NCBI GenBank assembly: GCA_009763385.1 | Contig: CM019824.1 | Coordinates: 178,664,725-178,728,724, forward strand | Direction of reading: 5' to 3' | DNA: 64,000 nt | Origin: Coix lacryma-jobi var. lacryma-jobi | Taxonomy: Eukaryota > Streptophyta > Magnoliopsida > Poales > Poaceae | In this document: piece after piece, positions 36,178-48,355 of the stretch | How positions within the stretch are numbered: position 1 is the stretch's first letter | How the letters are laid out: each line of letters starts with the position of its first letter | The notes under the pieces: model-generated | Databases searched by the model: none | Seen by the model: the letters and a program-made list of their open reading frames with translations, nothing else | Told to the model about the DNA's origin: nothing | Position numbers and translations under genes: made by a program

Positions 36178-36655
36178 TTCCGCGGGGATTTAAATGGACA
36201 AGAACTCATCCCCATTGGGGATGACGGGGACGGGGACGTTCCCTGTATTCCCGTCCCCGTTACCCGTTGGGGAACCCGCTATTGCTATTATAGTGTGTAT
36301 ATATGTGTATATATATAATATAAAATAGAATTAGTGCACATATGATGGTCCTAGCCCAATTAGAATATATAAAAAGGATGCTAACTATAATCTACGATCA
36401 TAATGTATGATGTATCTATATATTTATCTTATTCATTGTGTTATTGTGACATGTAATATATGATTATACATGGGTGCATACTCGGGTACGGGTACCCGAC
36501 GGGTATGAAATCCCCGACGGGGATGGGGATGGGGAAAATTCTGTACCCGCGAGCGAAAATGGGGATGAGGACGGGATGAATTTTAGTTCGCGGGGATGAG
36601 GACGGGATGCCAATACCCGATGGAGATGTACCCGTTGTCATCCTTATTTGTGAGG
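36178..36655. repeat. GGGGATGGGGACGGG-rich interspersed repeat
   Basis: Both ends carry runs of GGGGA and GGGTACCCG words in facing orientation (for example 36220-36275 and 36484-36640) around an AT-rich middle. It looks like a small non-autonomous element; the family is not determined. Confidence 0.5.
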
Positions 36656-37231
36656 GGGACACGGTTTTCTAACGACACTTTCAATGAGACGGAGGGAGTA
36701 CTGACTACCGAGGGACATTTGGAAACGTTTCTAGGGTCTCCGGTTTCTGTTATCTCGTAGGGTGGTCAGTTCCTATTTTTTTTGGTTCTGACCTGTAACA
36801 CTTTTATTGTTTTTTTTTGATAAACTTTATCTAAATATGGATTAACCAAAATTGTTTTCTCTCTCTTTTTAAATGAGCTAGAAGCCGAGAGTCATCCCAT
36901 TTTTTTAGCTCCGTTGACTCCTTTGGTTACTGTGGCACAAAATCAAGTCGAGAGGAGTCTAGACCCAAAACATTACTTTATATTTATAAGTATGTGTCTG
37001 TATATAATTGTATACTGTATCTGTTTGAATGTGACATATGTATAAAAAACATTTTTTTTCTAGTGTTCACAAAAAACATTTTTTTTCTAGATTTATACCA
37101 TATGATCGATGTAGCAATTGTTGTCGATGCTCTCTGATATTGATAACCATGCTAGCTAAACTGTCGGCATCAATCCAATATCGATACATCTCAAGGTACC
37201 TTCGTTCATGCTTCTTCTGATGATATATATG

Positions 37232-37488
37232 CTCCCTCCGTATCACAGATAAAAGCCGTTTCGAAAAAGGTTTCGGTCAAACATTAAAAATATAAATCAT
37301 GAATAACTTTTAAATTATTGTGTTTAGAAACATAAAAATCATATTAATAAATTTATCTTAAAAAGTACTTTCATAAAAGTATATGCATACCACTTTACAA
37401 CAAATATATTTAAAGAAATAAGTGGTCAAAGTTATGCTTTAGAAACCGTGTCGCTGTCTTAAACGACTTTTATTTGTGATACGGAGGC
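37232..37488. mobile_element. Stowaway-like MITE, worn ends
   Basis: CTCCCTCCGTATCACAGATAAAA faces CTTTTATTTGTGATACGGAG. The inside matches the elements at 24517 and 41195 (for example AAATCATGAATAACTTTTAA). A clean TA duplication is not visible. Confidence 0.7.
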
Positions 37489-37605
37489 TATGTCGCCTCG
37501 ATCGAGTATAGATTAGCTGCGTCAAGAGAATTAAGCAAGTTAATTAATATGATATAACTATACGCGTACATATGATGCACCGCTCACTAGAGCAGGCTAA
37601 TCCCT

Positions 37606-38712
37606 CACTAATACACAAATAATTTTCTAAGACACTAGGCTTGTATTAACCGAGACATGCATCCAATGTATGCTTCGGTTAATATTTACCGAGGCGAGCT
37701 CTAGTGTCTGCCACCGTTAATCGATTAACCGAGGTGGTCACCTTAAGGCAACCACCTCGGTAAATCTATTAACCGATGACTGCAATAAAAAATAATTCAT
37801 AGTTCTTTTATATGAACTTAGATAAAAGATAAAATTTATATTAAAATTGTAGACCTCGACGAGATCTACAACTTTGCAGTTAAAAAGTTTTTGAATTGAA
37901 ACCGTTTAGGGTCCCAAAATATTGTTATAAGTGTACATATTTTGAAATTTGAAATTTAAAATTATCAAACGGTCTCGTATGTTGACATGATCTACACAAA
38001 AGTTATAGTTCTCAACAGAATCTACAACTTTGAAGTTGAAATTTTTTAATTAAAAGTTGTTTAGACTCCTAAATATGTGTTTGAAGGTTATAGATTTTGA
38101 AATTTAAAATTTAGAATTCTTAAACAATCTCAAATATTTACATAGTTAATACCAAAGTTGTAGTGGGCGACCTGAGCTACATCTTTGATATGTACAAGTT
38201 TTTATTTTAAAATCATCTAGAGTCTCAAATATGTGATCGATTGACATTCACATGTTTTGAGATTCAACTTTTTGAATTTTTCAAATTATGTCTGATGGAG
38301 ATACATCCTATACCAAAGTTGTAGTACTTAACAAGATTTAAAACTTTATAGTTATAAAGAGTTCATTTAGTAGCCCAAATATTCAATATAAGATTACAAA
38401 ATATTTATATAAAACAATAACGTATTATATATAGACACAAACAAGTGTTAGGTGTAGTCGTAGAGACATGTTAGTCTAGAGTGTGAGGTTGTGGGTTTGA
38501 TTCTCTAAAGTTATAAGTTTTTTTAGTTTTTTATTTGTTTTCTGAAGGCGGACATCTTATAAATGTCTGCCTTGGTTAATCGATTGACTCAGACGGGCAA
38601 AGTGACCGCCTCGGTTAATCTTGATTAACTGAGGCCTTTTCACCGAGGCGGTTGGAATGTCCGCCTCGGTTAATAAAAAATGCTCTCCTCGGAAAAGATT
38701 TGTGTAGTAGTG
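37606..38712. mobile_element. Non-autonomous CACTA element, TSD CCT
   Basis: The left end CACTAATACACAAATAATTTTC and the complement of the right end, CACTACTACACAAATCTTTTC, match. CCT stands on both sides (37603-37605, 38713-38715). Subterminal copies of CCGAGGCGG and CCTCGGTTAAT occur in both directions near the ends, where CACTA transposases bind. The 1.1-kb body has no transposase ORF. A box B-like GGGTTTGATTCTC stands at 38492-38504. Confidence 0.85.
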
Positions 38713-38715
38713 CCT

Positions 38716-39900
38716 GCTAGTGACAGATCTAGAAAAAAATATTAAGAGGACTTATCCAACCTTCACATAGTTTCAGCCTCTCCTCACCATGACAAAAATT
38801 TATAAGGGGAGGCTTAGGGAGGCTCCATGGGTCCAGCGACCATAGGAGGGCTAGAGCCCCACCCGTGCAACTGCGCTGGATCCGCCCCTGATCGCTGCCA
38901 GCTCTAGAGATTTTACAACAGATGGTTTCTCTCTTTATTGGAGAAAGTGGGTGATGAAGAGTACGGTTACCATAAGGGAATGGGTGGGGCCGGGGTAGTA
39001 GACGGGAGGTGGGGGGGGGGGGGGGAGTTGAACTGGTGAAGAAGAGGGAGAGGGCGGATGTGGGTGTGGGGGTAGAGAGAGGGAGGGATGCGATGGCTTA
39101 TTTCGACACAACAAAATAAGAGCCGTTTAGGATTTCATATGGAGTCGACACAAGTTTTATTTTCACCAGCAGCAAACCGTCGATGAAAATCTCTTATAAT
39201 CTTATAGAGTATCGATTATATAAGAAAAAATATTGTATTGTTCAATACTGACCGTCGATCGAGAGGGACTCTCTATATATATCTTTCCTCTTTTCTATAA
39301 AAAATTAATGAAATACGTGCTTCACACGTCGTCGAGAAAAGGACTTGTAACTGTAGAGTGTCACCTTGCCGCTGGTTATTGAGTTTTAAAATATTAACTA
39401 AAACCCAATTAGAAATGTAAATTATGAATAACTTTTAAGTTATTGAGTTTTAAAATGTAAAACCTGTATGAATAGATTTGTATTGACAAATAAATATTTT
39501 CATAAAAGTATATATATATATATTATTTTTCAATAAATATTTTCTATAAAAATAAGGAGTTAAAGTTATATTTTGAAGATCGTGTCATTGTCCAAAACGA
39601 ACTCTTTTTCCTACACGGAGGGAGTTACATACCACCGGCTGGCCTGTCCATTATAGCGCGGGCAGCCTGCACCGCTAGCCGGCAAACTAATTATATACTC
39701 GAGCAATGTAGGCCCTCTTCGCTACAGCTTCACCTAGCTACGGCTACAGTTTTTGAATTGCTACCTACTATAGCTTGAATTTGTTGTAGCCAGCTCAAGC
39801 GAATTGACAAGTCCATATATATATATATACAGTAATTACTAGCTAAATAGCGACTTTATCTTTAGTTAGTTCTCATTCTCACTTTTCAACAATACATATC
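38716..39900. other. Intergenic stretch with transposon debris
   Basis: It holds a hAT-like fragment (about 38730-38891, ending GGATCCGCCCCTG), a G run near 39014-39026 and the right half of a Stowaway-like MITE (about 39400-39627, ending ACGGAGGGAG). No gene recognised. Confidence 0.55.
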
Positions 39901-40377
39901 CACTAACATAGAACAGATTTTTGATCCACGTTGGGTTTAGACTTTAGTCCCCGTATTTTTTTTTTGTTCGGGAGTAAATGACTTTCAGTCCCGGGCCGGG
40001 TTACCAACCGAAACTAAAAGTAAGTTTTTAGTTCCGGTTGGTGCCCTCACCTTTTAGCCCCGGTTGGTGTTACCAACCCAGACTAAAGGTCTTCCACCCG
40101 GAACTAAAGATTCCTCACGAGTGAATTGAGAAGGAGAGCTTCTAGAACTGTGTCACATGAGTTGTGTAGCTGAGTTGGTAAGTAAGTTATGCGTAAAGTG
40201 AGAGATCCTGAGTTTTAATCTCAACAAAGCACAAGGAAGGTTTTCGGGTTTGAACATTTTTTTTTGTATGTAGGGTGGGTTTTAGTCCTGGTTAAGTGGC
40301 CCAGAAATAAAGCCTGAGACCTTTAATCCTATAAAGAGGGTCTAGAACCAAGACTAAAGCCCAGTTCTCTACCATTG
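39901..40377. mobile_element. CACTA-type miniature element, TSD ATC
   Basis: The left end CACTAACATAGAACAG and the complement of the right end, CAATGGTAGAGAACTGG, are worn versions of the ends at 27707-28079. ATC stands on both sides (39898-39900, 40378-40380). The inner order is the same: facing GTTCCGGTTGG words, then a tRNA-like segment with TAGCTGAGTTGG at 40167-40178. Confidence 0.78.
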
Positions 40378-40665
40378 ATCTCTACCTCACTCCTTGTCGA
40401 TGTATCTAGAAAAAGGGAGAAATTATTTGTCTTCATCTATCTTTTATTATCTAGAACCTGCCGCGATGAAGGACAACATATGTATGCTCTATATTAGCTG
40501 TTACATACAAGCGTCCAACAAGGACCACTGTCCACTACTAACATAGTGTATTAGTATATTATATATTCAGATTCAGCTTAATTAACAAGGGTAGTTGTTG
40601 GTTATATATATAGTGATGAGCAGGTGCACCCACATGGCGTGCCGGCCAGCCGGGCGAGTCAGTGG

Positions 40666-40666
<1 letters not shown>

Positions 40667-40751
<85 letters not shown>
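40667..40751. repeat. (TA)n microsatellite
   Basis: About 42 uninterrupted TA units. The ORFs over it are only Tyr-Ile runs. Confidence 0.97.
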
Positions 40752-40754
<3 letters not shown>

Positions 40755-41194
40755 ATTCCAATGCATCATCGATCAGAGCTTGCATTGCTTGCTTGCTACT
40801 CCCGACCGATCCAACCAGCACGTACGTACGTACGGCCTAGGCCTAGCTACCTACACATAAATAGACACATGCTGAATTGAAAGTTGAGAGCTTCTTCCTT
40901 TATTTGAATCATCTTGTTGCTAGCTACTCTCTCTCTCATAAAACTTTACATCTACAGTATCTCACAAGCATTGATGCATCTCTCATTGTCGCCATGCAAT
41001 CCATGCATGCTCGACAAACTTAGTTGCATTTATATTTTTTTTAGATAAAAGATAAATAATATCCGGCCTCTATATCCAAAGATGTACACAACCAATTATT
41101 ACAACGTATCCGATCAACGAAAAGGAGAAAGCCAGAGTCTTTAAAATAGACCAGGACACTAGAGCAAACGATATTAGTTGTATTTATATGTGTA

Positions 41195-41453
41195 CTCCCT
41201 TCATACCCGTATTAGTTGTCGTTTTAGAAAAGATTAGAGTCAAACATTGGGAATATAAATCATCAATAACTATTAAGTTTCTAAGTTTATAAATATAAAA
41301 ATTATATAAATAGATTTGTCTTGAAGAATACTTTCATAAAAGTATACATATATCACTTTTCCATAAATATTTTTATAAAAATAAGAGGTCAAAGTTGTGT
41401 TTTGAAAACCGTGTCGCTGTCCTAAACGTTAACTAATATGAGTATGAAGGGAG
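41195..41453. mobile_element. Stowaway-like MITE with TA duplication
   Basis: CTCCCTTCATACCCGTATTA faces TAATATGAGTATGAAGGGAG, with TA on both sides (41193-41194, 41454-41455). Confidence 0.85.
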
Positions 41454-43688
41454 TATGTGTGTGTCATAATATTATTTAGCTGGTTTCGTCCGTGCATCTA
41501 TCAGATTAGTGCGGCTCATTAGATTCACGTGCCATGTCTCTTTTCTGTCTCCTGTAGGCTAGGAGCCTAGGAGACAACATGCTGGTAGGCATGACACGTG
41601 AATCAAGGCATGCCACAACGTACACACCACACCTATAGCTGGTGTACGTGCAAAGTAATACAATCACTTGATGCTGAGAAAATATGTTTTGAAGTATAAT
41701 TAATACGACGCTAGGTAGAGAAAGTTAGAAAATACACTTAAAAAGTACATTATTGTGAGTCCTTGTTTGTTTCCCTGGCCAGATTATGTAGTCACCTTTA
41801 TAGGTGCTAGCTTACATAATTAGACTTGTGATTGGATTCATGGCAATGAGGATATTATATTAGTTGGTGGGGTAGCTGTTTGGCAGCTAGATATATATGC
41901 TGGTTTATTAGACATATCATATATGGAAGGCAAAGTTGAAACAATTTCAGCGTATAGGATCAAATAAGCTGTGGGGAGATAGCTAGCTAGATTATATAAA
42001 GTGTGTGGTGTTTGGTGGCCACACGAGCTTAAGTTTAGGTGGTGTAAACAAATAAACAAGTTCCAAATAATTGTGGAATATGCTTGCATGTGTTATTGCT
42101 AATTAATAAGATTAGTTGGCACACCAGCAAAAGGCCAGAATCAGTTACTGCATCTTGTGCATGCCGGAAAAAAATCGTTAATTTTGCTGCAAAAATATGA
42201 TAATTTGACTAGATTTATATTTGGAATGTTTTTGTTTTGGGGGCGAGGGTGTGTATCGTGATTGTGAGAAGAGAGGGTGAGATGACTGATGAGGAGAGGC
42301 AAGCACGCACGGCACGTGACTATAGCAGCAGATGACCAGCTGTACGAGTAGTATGTGACATTGTGACATGTGAGCGAGAAGGCCAGCACCCAGCACAGCA
42401 GAGGTACTGTAGAAATGGAACGACACTTGATCGAGAGACCAGGGGAATATTTTCGTACACAGCAGGCAAACTGACAAAGGCAGCAGCAGCCAGCAACAGC
42501 CAACAGCCAACAGCCAACCAACCCATGGATGCATGAGGAGGCCACGTCGTCGTCCTCTCCTGCTGCTCCTGTCTCTTGTAGTACCCCATGCATGAGAATG
42601 ATGCGTTGCGTGTTCTGTGTGCAGTGAGCTCCTTTTTCTTTAGCAAAGTTTTTTCTTTTTGAAAGAAGAAAAAGAAATACTCCTTTTTCTTAAAGTTATT
42701 AGCCGGCCTCGATCTCTCGATCGATCCAGGATCGATAAGCCTTATTTGAACAGTGACAGATTTTAACTCTTAATTTCTCTAGTAATACGTGTACTCACAA
42801 AGCCCCTTTCAACCCAGGTCTATTGACACAAGTTTTATGTTCCAACTTTACATATAATTGTTGGTTAAGACTTGCTCTATATTTTCCTTGATCAAATATG
42901 TTTTTTTATTCTTAAACAGATATATACATAATCATTAGGAGTTGTTTTGCCGGAGGTTTTAATAGTGTTCTATGAGAGAGTACAATACAGTGAGAAATAA
43001 CCTAAGATTTTGTGGAAGGCATGACTTGCCAAAAAAATTATACATACTTCAGGAAAATCTACTTAGCAATTCTAAAATATGGATACGACGAATCCGGGTC
43101 CTATGAGTTGTATATAAGATCGACTAGGCAAGAGAGAACCAAACAATTGTCAACAGGGACGAAACCAGGAAAAAAATTAGGAGGGGCTGAATGAAAGTTG
43201 ATGCTGAAATTCACACAAAAAAAGTCAACTGCTCTCTAGATACCTGGAGCCTGCTGCAGACTGTGGCGTGTCCTCGTCCACTAGCGTTGCGTCTAGCTCT
43301 TTGATTGTCGGTCCTGCCGCCAATGCTCGCTTGCCGGCCTGCCCGCTGTGCCAGGCTACTCATTCGCTGGTGCCACACCTGGCTACACGCTCACAGCTTG
43401 TCGCGTCACTCAGCTTCGCGAATAGACATGGCTTCTCGCTGGTCGCCGATCGTGGCCCTGCTGGCTTGCCCCCGCACAACCGCACCCAGGAGTCATTGGC
43501 CCGTTGGTTGTGTTGCGGCGTAGTCGCGTCCGTTGCTCACTAGGAACTGCATGACGCCATGTGAACGAGAAGGAACACTCTATAGGGACGAGTTAGGCCG
43601 CAGGGAAGAACACTCTATAAGGATGAGTTGGGGCGGTGCGTGACACCACGTGAACGGGCAGGAACACTCTATAGGGATGAGTTAGGGT

Positions 43689-45208
43689 TGAAAGGATCAA
43701 GATGCCCAAGAGGGGGGGTGAATTGGGCTTTTCTAAAACTTCTTGCAAGAATAAAACCTATCAAGCCACAATTAACCCCCTAGTGCCTAGAAGTGTGTTT
43801 CTCTTTATTCTACCGCACAAAAGATCAAGTCTATGCCACTCCTACTCTAGCAAAGCAATCCAATAGAGAATGAACAACACGTAGAAATGCGGAATTGAAT
43901 TGCTTGAAAGTAAATGTGTAAGTAAAAGAGTAGAGATGACTCGACGATCTTTTTGCCGAGGTATCGAGGTGTCGGCACACCCCCTAGTCCTCGTTGGAGC
44001 ACCCGCGCAAGGGTATCGCTGCCCCTTGATCCGCGCAAGGATCAAGTGCTCACTATGAGCTGATTCTTCGCCGCTCCGGCCCGGTGAATCGCTCACTACC
44101 AGTCACAAGCTTGCTTGGGTCATCCACAATGCCACCGGATGCTCTCCAAGCTTCACGATCGCCACCAAGCCATCTAGGTGATGTCGATCACCAAGAGTAA
44201 CAAGCTAGAACTCTCACTTGACCAACACAAGGCCAAAGAGATGGATGGATGCACACTTGCTACTCAATTCTCACTAGGAGGTGTCTAATTCTCACAATTA
44301 GCAATTCACTCAACCTCACTAGGGCTCTTGCACTTACTCACACTCACAATGTGTTTCTCAACAGATGGAAGTGGCAAGAACACTCAAATGGATGGAGGGA
44401 AGGAAGTATATATACTCCCCCAACCGGCCATCCAAAAACAACTCAAGACAGGGTTTCTGCGGGGTCATCGGACGCTCCGATGCCTGGCATCGGACGCGCC
44501 GATGACCTCGACCAACGGTCGACTGTAGCCTCTTGTCAGACCTGTTAAAGTGACATCGGACGAGTCCGATGTGGATTTACCCTCTCTGGAACCTCTCTGC
44601 ATGGCCATCGGACACTGGTCCTCAGCGTCCGATTCCTGCGTCCGATGCGGCCCTCAGTTCACGCGCACGTGAACAGTGGCACGGGCGCGTCCGATGTAAA
44701 CACATCGGCGCGTCCGATGCCATGCATCAGACTAAACCCTAGTCGGGGTGAGCATCGGAGCGTCCGATGCCCATAACAGGGGCAGACTCAACTCGGATCG
44801 CGACGCGGCCAAAATGACTTTTGATCCTCTCGACTTAAGGCATCTCTCTGAGCTACCTAGGGCTATGAAATAACAAGTGTGCACCACACCTACCTCAATA
44901 GACTCATCTAGGTCAAGCTACTGATTCACGCTCCCCTTTATAGTACGGCCAAAGGAAAAACAAAGACCTAAGACTACTTAAGTGTCCTCCAATACCATAT
45001 GACACTTAGCCTAGTCTACCACCGTCTTCGTCGTCCGTCCTTTGAAAACCGAAACAATATCCATTGCCAGGGGACATGAACTCCATATGCCCGTATCGTC
45101 GCCATTACCGTGACCTAACTCAATCCTGTTTCTGCAAAACACACGTTAGTCACAGTAATCTTATGTTTCATCCAATCACCGAAACCACTAGGGGCCAAGA
45201 TGCGTTCA
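43689..45208 (-). repeat. 3' LTR
   Basis: 1520 bp, TG...CA on the minus strand. It is nearly identical to the 5' LTR; the clearest difference is 13 extra bases between two copies of GCGTCCGAT (44625-44633 and 44638-44646). The TATA box TATATATA is at 44407-44414. Confidence 0.95.
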
Positions 45209-45238
45209 ATCTCCCCTTTTTTGGTGATTGATGACAAC
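45209..45238 (-). promoter_or_regulatory. Polypurine tract and conserved signal
   Basis: On the minus strand GTCATCAATCACC is followed by AAAAAAGGGGAGAT and directly by the LTR. It is the counterpart of 1700-1728. Confidence 0.82.
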
Positions 45239-45648
45239 ACGAGATCGAGTATAGAGAGAAGAGGTTTTTAAGTCATGACATGTATGAACTTGCAATGAAT
45301 AAGAGAATATGATTAGAGGCAAGTTCATACATATCATGTCATCATCCTGCACTCAACAAGTTAGAGTGAATAACAAGTGCAAGAGAAAAAGAGCTCATAT
45401 ACATAACCAAGTGAGAATTAAGCGCAAGTAATGAGCGAAACGAAATGACATGACATATCATATATCATAGTGAGCACACACATGTCATAAAGGTCCATAG
45501 CATAAGTATATAGCATAAATATGCACAAAAGATGTGATAAGTAAAGAGCGTATGTGAAAGTAACACAACATAAGAAGTCAAATCCCTCTCACATCGCTCC
45601 CCTATCACTATACTCATCCACTCTCCCCCTTTGGCATCAAGCGCCAAA

Positions 45649-48246
45649 CTAAGCGTCGGAGGGCGGAGGTGGTGCAGACGAGCCAGGAGCAGTCTCCGGA
45701 GTACGCTGAGAAAACTCAAACTGCTGTAGGTACTCCTCGGAGTCGGAAGAAGTGGTGCCGGTAGCCTGCTGACCCTCTGAAGCTAGAAGCTGCTGTGTAG
45801 CAGTCTGGGTCGGCTCGGGCACTGACTGCTCTGCCTGCTCTGTCGCTGTGGCAGTATCAGTAGTGGTGTCAACCTGAGTATCGGAGTGCGGAAGCTCTAG
45901 AATAACTGACAACTCAGGCTGAACTATCGTGGTCGTCTCGGACTGCACAGGCTCTGTCTGCTCTGAAGACGCGATGGAACTCGGGAGGGTCTCAGTGGTA
46001 GAAGTCACTGGAGCCGTCGTTGTCTGCACTGGATCCGGAAGATCCGGAGTGGGAAATCCAGTGAGCTCACTAAAGGTGGCTGACAGGTCTCGAGTCACAG
46101 AAGTAGTCATCGCAAACACAGACTCGGTCGGCCTGGGAGTGAAACCGGTCCGCAGTGGACTGAAAAGCGGGGCCCCGCCCGGAGGAGTGGTGAAGCTCGT
46201 AAACTGTGAAGAGCTGGGGCCCGTGAGCTGCTGCGGAAACAGCGGTGGCTGTCCAAACTGATGCTGCTGCCACTGCCACTGAGGAGGACCGCTGGCAAGT
46301 CGCTCCATGAAGCTGAGCGTCTGCTGCTGGAGTGCCAGCATCTGTCGCTGCAGGGCGTCTGAGCGCTCCTGAGCCTGCTGCTGTGCTAGTCCCTGTTGCT
46401 GTGCCAGACGCTGCTGCTCCTGGGTGAGCCTCTGAACATCCTGGGTCAGTATCCTCTGCTGCTTATCCATCCGAGCTAAGATCGCAAGAAGTGCGGGGTC
46501 GGAGGAAGCAGTACCAGACGTCCCAGCCTGTGAGTCGTGGGCTCGAGGCTGGTAGTGGGGCGGGAGCTGGTAGTCCTCGTCCGAGCTGTTGGTGGGGTCC
46601 TCTGCGACGTACGTGTCACCACGCTCGAGCTCTGCTAGCTCCTGCTCTGCAAGTGCCTGGACGGCCTCGTCCTGCTCCTGTGCTGACTCTAGGACCTCAG
46701 GCCTCTGTCGTGAACTAGACGGAGCATCCTGCTGCTGCTGCTGCCTGTGGTCCCGACCGTGTCCCAGAAGCTGACTCATGTTGTACTCGGGGAACACGGT
46801 CGCGGAGTGCGTAAGAGACTCAACTGGACGACCCCCTGTAGTGGCAGCTACCTTCCAAAGGATATAGGAGATCCAGTGAGCGTAAGGTAGCTGTCTCCGA
46901 GCCTTGATGCCCTCGGCCACTGTATCCTCCATCTCACAAAGAATGACGTCCCAGACGTTGAACTCCTGCTGCCGGACCATGTAAGCTAGTAGCCACAGCT
47001 GCAGTCTGGAAAGGCTCTCTTGGAAGCCAACCCTGGGAAGCAAGGTCTGCCTAAGAACCTCGTTGAGGATCTGAGTCGTAGGGGTGAGATCCCTAGGCGC
47101 GCGACTCAAACCCTCACCGAAGGGCTCACTGAAGCAGGGGCGGACCAAGTCGGTCGACGGCTGGGCACCACCGTGAGGGCGACGGGGTGGCTCCGTCCTG
47201 TCGTAGCACAAGTCGTGGATCTGGGTCTGTGAGTGTCTCAAGCCAAACCAACCCCGGATCTCTGACGAGAACAACCTGTAGTGCTCCCCCTGAAATGCAA
47301 ACTCAATGGTCTCTCTGTCCGGGTGCACCCAAAGTGAGGCGTAGAACTGGAAGACCCAATCCTCAATGTACGAGCCAGACCGCCCCAGAAGGTCTGCCAG
47401 ACCGGGTAGATAGGTGAGTATCGGGCGGATCTGCTCTCCTGCTGCTGTAACCACAGCCTCTAGCGGGCACACGCGCTGAGAGCGAAGACAAATACCGACG
47501 TTCCGGTAGCCCTGGTAAAAGTCCTCCTGCAGCACGATGTAAAAGTCTGCACTGGCCTGCTGCTGCCTCTCCCTCGGAAACCACTGCTTGACTGGGACGA
47601 GCCTGAGTGTCTGTATCTGGGAGCAGGAAGCTGCCCGGAGGTCCAGTCGCGGGATCGGCGGGGGCGCACGCCTCGACGGAGCACGTGCTCCCCGCAGAGG
47701 GACATCGGGCCGGGGTGGCACTGCTGTCCTGCGACGCATGGACCGGCGTCGGGGAACCTCCTCGGGGACCTCCTCCTCTGCCTCGGCCTCTGGTGCCTCT
47801 GCCTCTACCTCGGCTGCCTCGGCCTCTGCCTGGCCTTGCTGCGAGCTCTGGGGCTCGACTCCTGGCGAGGTGAACGTGGTCCGGCGACCGGCAGCCATAA
47901 GCGTGCCAGTCGGTGAGTGGTGGAACCGCTCAACCTCCTCAACTGCTCTGCGCTGGTCGGGGGACAACTGGTCCTCAATCCTGAGTCCGCCCGTACGACC
48001 TCCCTGCTCGGCACGCTCTGCGGCGGCCGCAACCTCTCGGGCCTGGTCTGCCTCCCTCTGCTCTCTGGTGCACTTCCTGCGCGTATTCAGCTTCCCCTTC
48101 CCGAGCCTCTGACCGGAAGGGGGGGACGCGGAGGTGAGTCCCCTGGACCACCACTGACGTTCTTGCAGCACGGCATGGCTGACAAGAACGGAAGAAACTA
48201 TCACTGAGAGAAGCTCTGGACTGCCGCTGAAAGGAAACCCTGACAA
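45649..48246 (-). CDS. Env-like ORF of the Sirevirus-type element
   Basis: An open frame of 865 codons downstream of pol, ending at TAG-side base 45649. The frame opens at a TTG; the first in-frame ATG is near codon 117, so the true start is unclear. Visible parts: a Glu/Ala-rich acidic stretch (about codons 140-165), a basic Arg/Pro stretch, a central region shared with the copy at 1-1287 (for example GLRHSQTQIHDLCYD), and a Gln-rich probable coiled coil (about codons 600-660). A Ser/Thr/Pro-rich tail follows. I see no convincing signal peptide or membrane helix, so envelope-like refers to position only. It is the only long ORF of this element without a break. Confidence 0.75.
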   Translation of the reverse strand: MSGFPFSGSPELLSVIVSSVLVSHAVLQERQWWSRGLTSASPPSGQRLGKGKLNTRRKCTREQREADQAREVAAAAERAEQGGRTGGLRIEDQLSPDQRRAVEEVERFHHSPTGTLMAAGRRTTFTSPGVEPQSSQQGQAEAEAAEVEAEAPEAEAEEEVPEEVPRRRSMRRRTAVPPRPDVPLRGARAPSRRAPPPIPRLDLRAASCSQIQTLRLVPVKQWFPRERQQQASADFYIVLQEDFYQGYRNVGICLRSQRVCPLEAVVTAAGEQIRPILTYLPGLADLLGRSGSYIEDWVFQFYASLWVHPDRETIEFAFQGEHYRLFSSEIRGWFGLRHSQTQIHDLCYDRTEPPRRPHGGAQPSTDLVRPCFSEPFGEGLSRAPRDLTPTTQILNEVLRQTLLPRVGFQESLSRLQLWLLAYMVRQQEFNVWDVILCEMEDTVAEGIKARRQLPYAHWISYILWKVAATTGGRPVESLTHSATVFPEYNMSQLLGHGRDHRQQQQQDAPSSSRQRPEVLESAQEQDEAVQALAEQELAELERGDTYVAEDPTNSSDEDYQLPPHYQPRAHDSQAGTSGTASSDPALLAILARMDKQQRILTQDVQRLTQEQQRLAQQQGLAQQQAQERSDALQRQMLALQQQTLSFMERLASGPPQWQWQQHQFGQPPLFPQQLTGPSSSQFTSFTTPPGGAPLFSPLRTGFTPRPTESVFAMTTSVTRDLSATFSELTGFPTPDLPDPVQTTTAPVTSTTETLPSSIASSEQTEPVQSETTTIVQPELSVILELPHSDTQVDTTTDTATATEQAEQSVPEPTQTATQQLLASEGQQATGTTSSDSEEYLQQFEFSQRTPETAPGSSAPPPPSDA

Positions 48247-48345
48247 CCCAACACTCTTACCCGCGGGCTTGGCCCCGGGTTAGCTGTCACTGCCAACAGA
48301 TCGCGGCCACTGACTCGCTGCGAGAGAAAGAGGAGATATATATAA

Positions 48346-48355
48346 GCATATATAG
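48346..48355 (-). promoter_or_regulatory. TATA-like box upstream of the env-like ORF
   Basis: CTATATATGC on the minus strand lies about 100 bases before the frame opens at 48246. With the palindrome cluster further upstream it could be an internal promoter; this is inference. Confidence 0.3.

Larger units (their letters stand above)
40378..43153. other. Intergenic stretch
   Basis: No gene recognised. It contains a long TA repeat (40667-40751), a Stowaway-like MITE (41195-41453) and short ORFs without domains. Confidence 0.6.

Noticed and set aside
40595..40880. Three overlapping ORFs of Tyr-Ile repeats
   Set aside because: They are translations of the TA microsatellite.
47588..48112. Plus-strand ORF opposite the env-like gene
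   Set aside because: No family resemblance; antisense of a GC-rich coding region.
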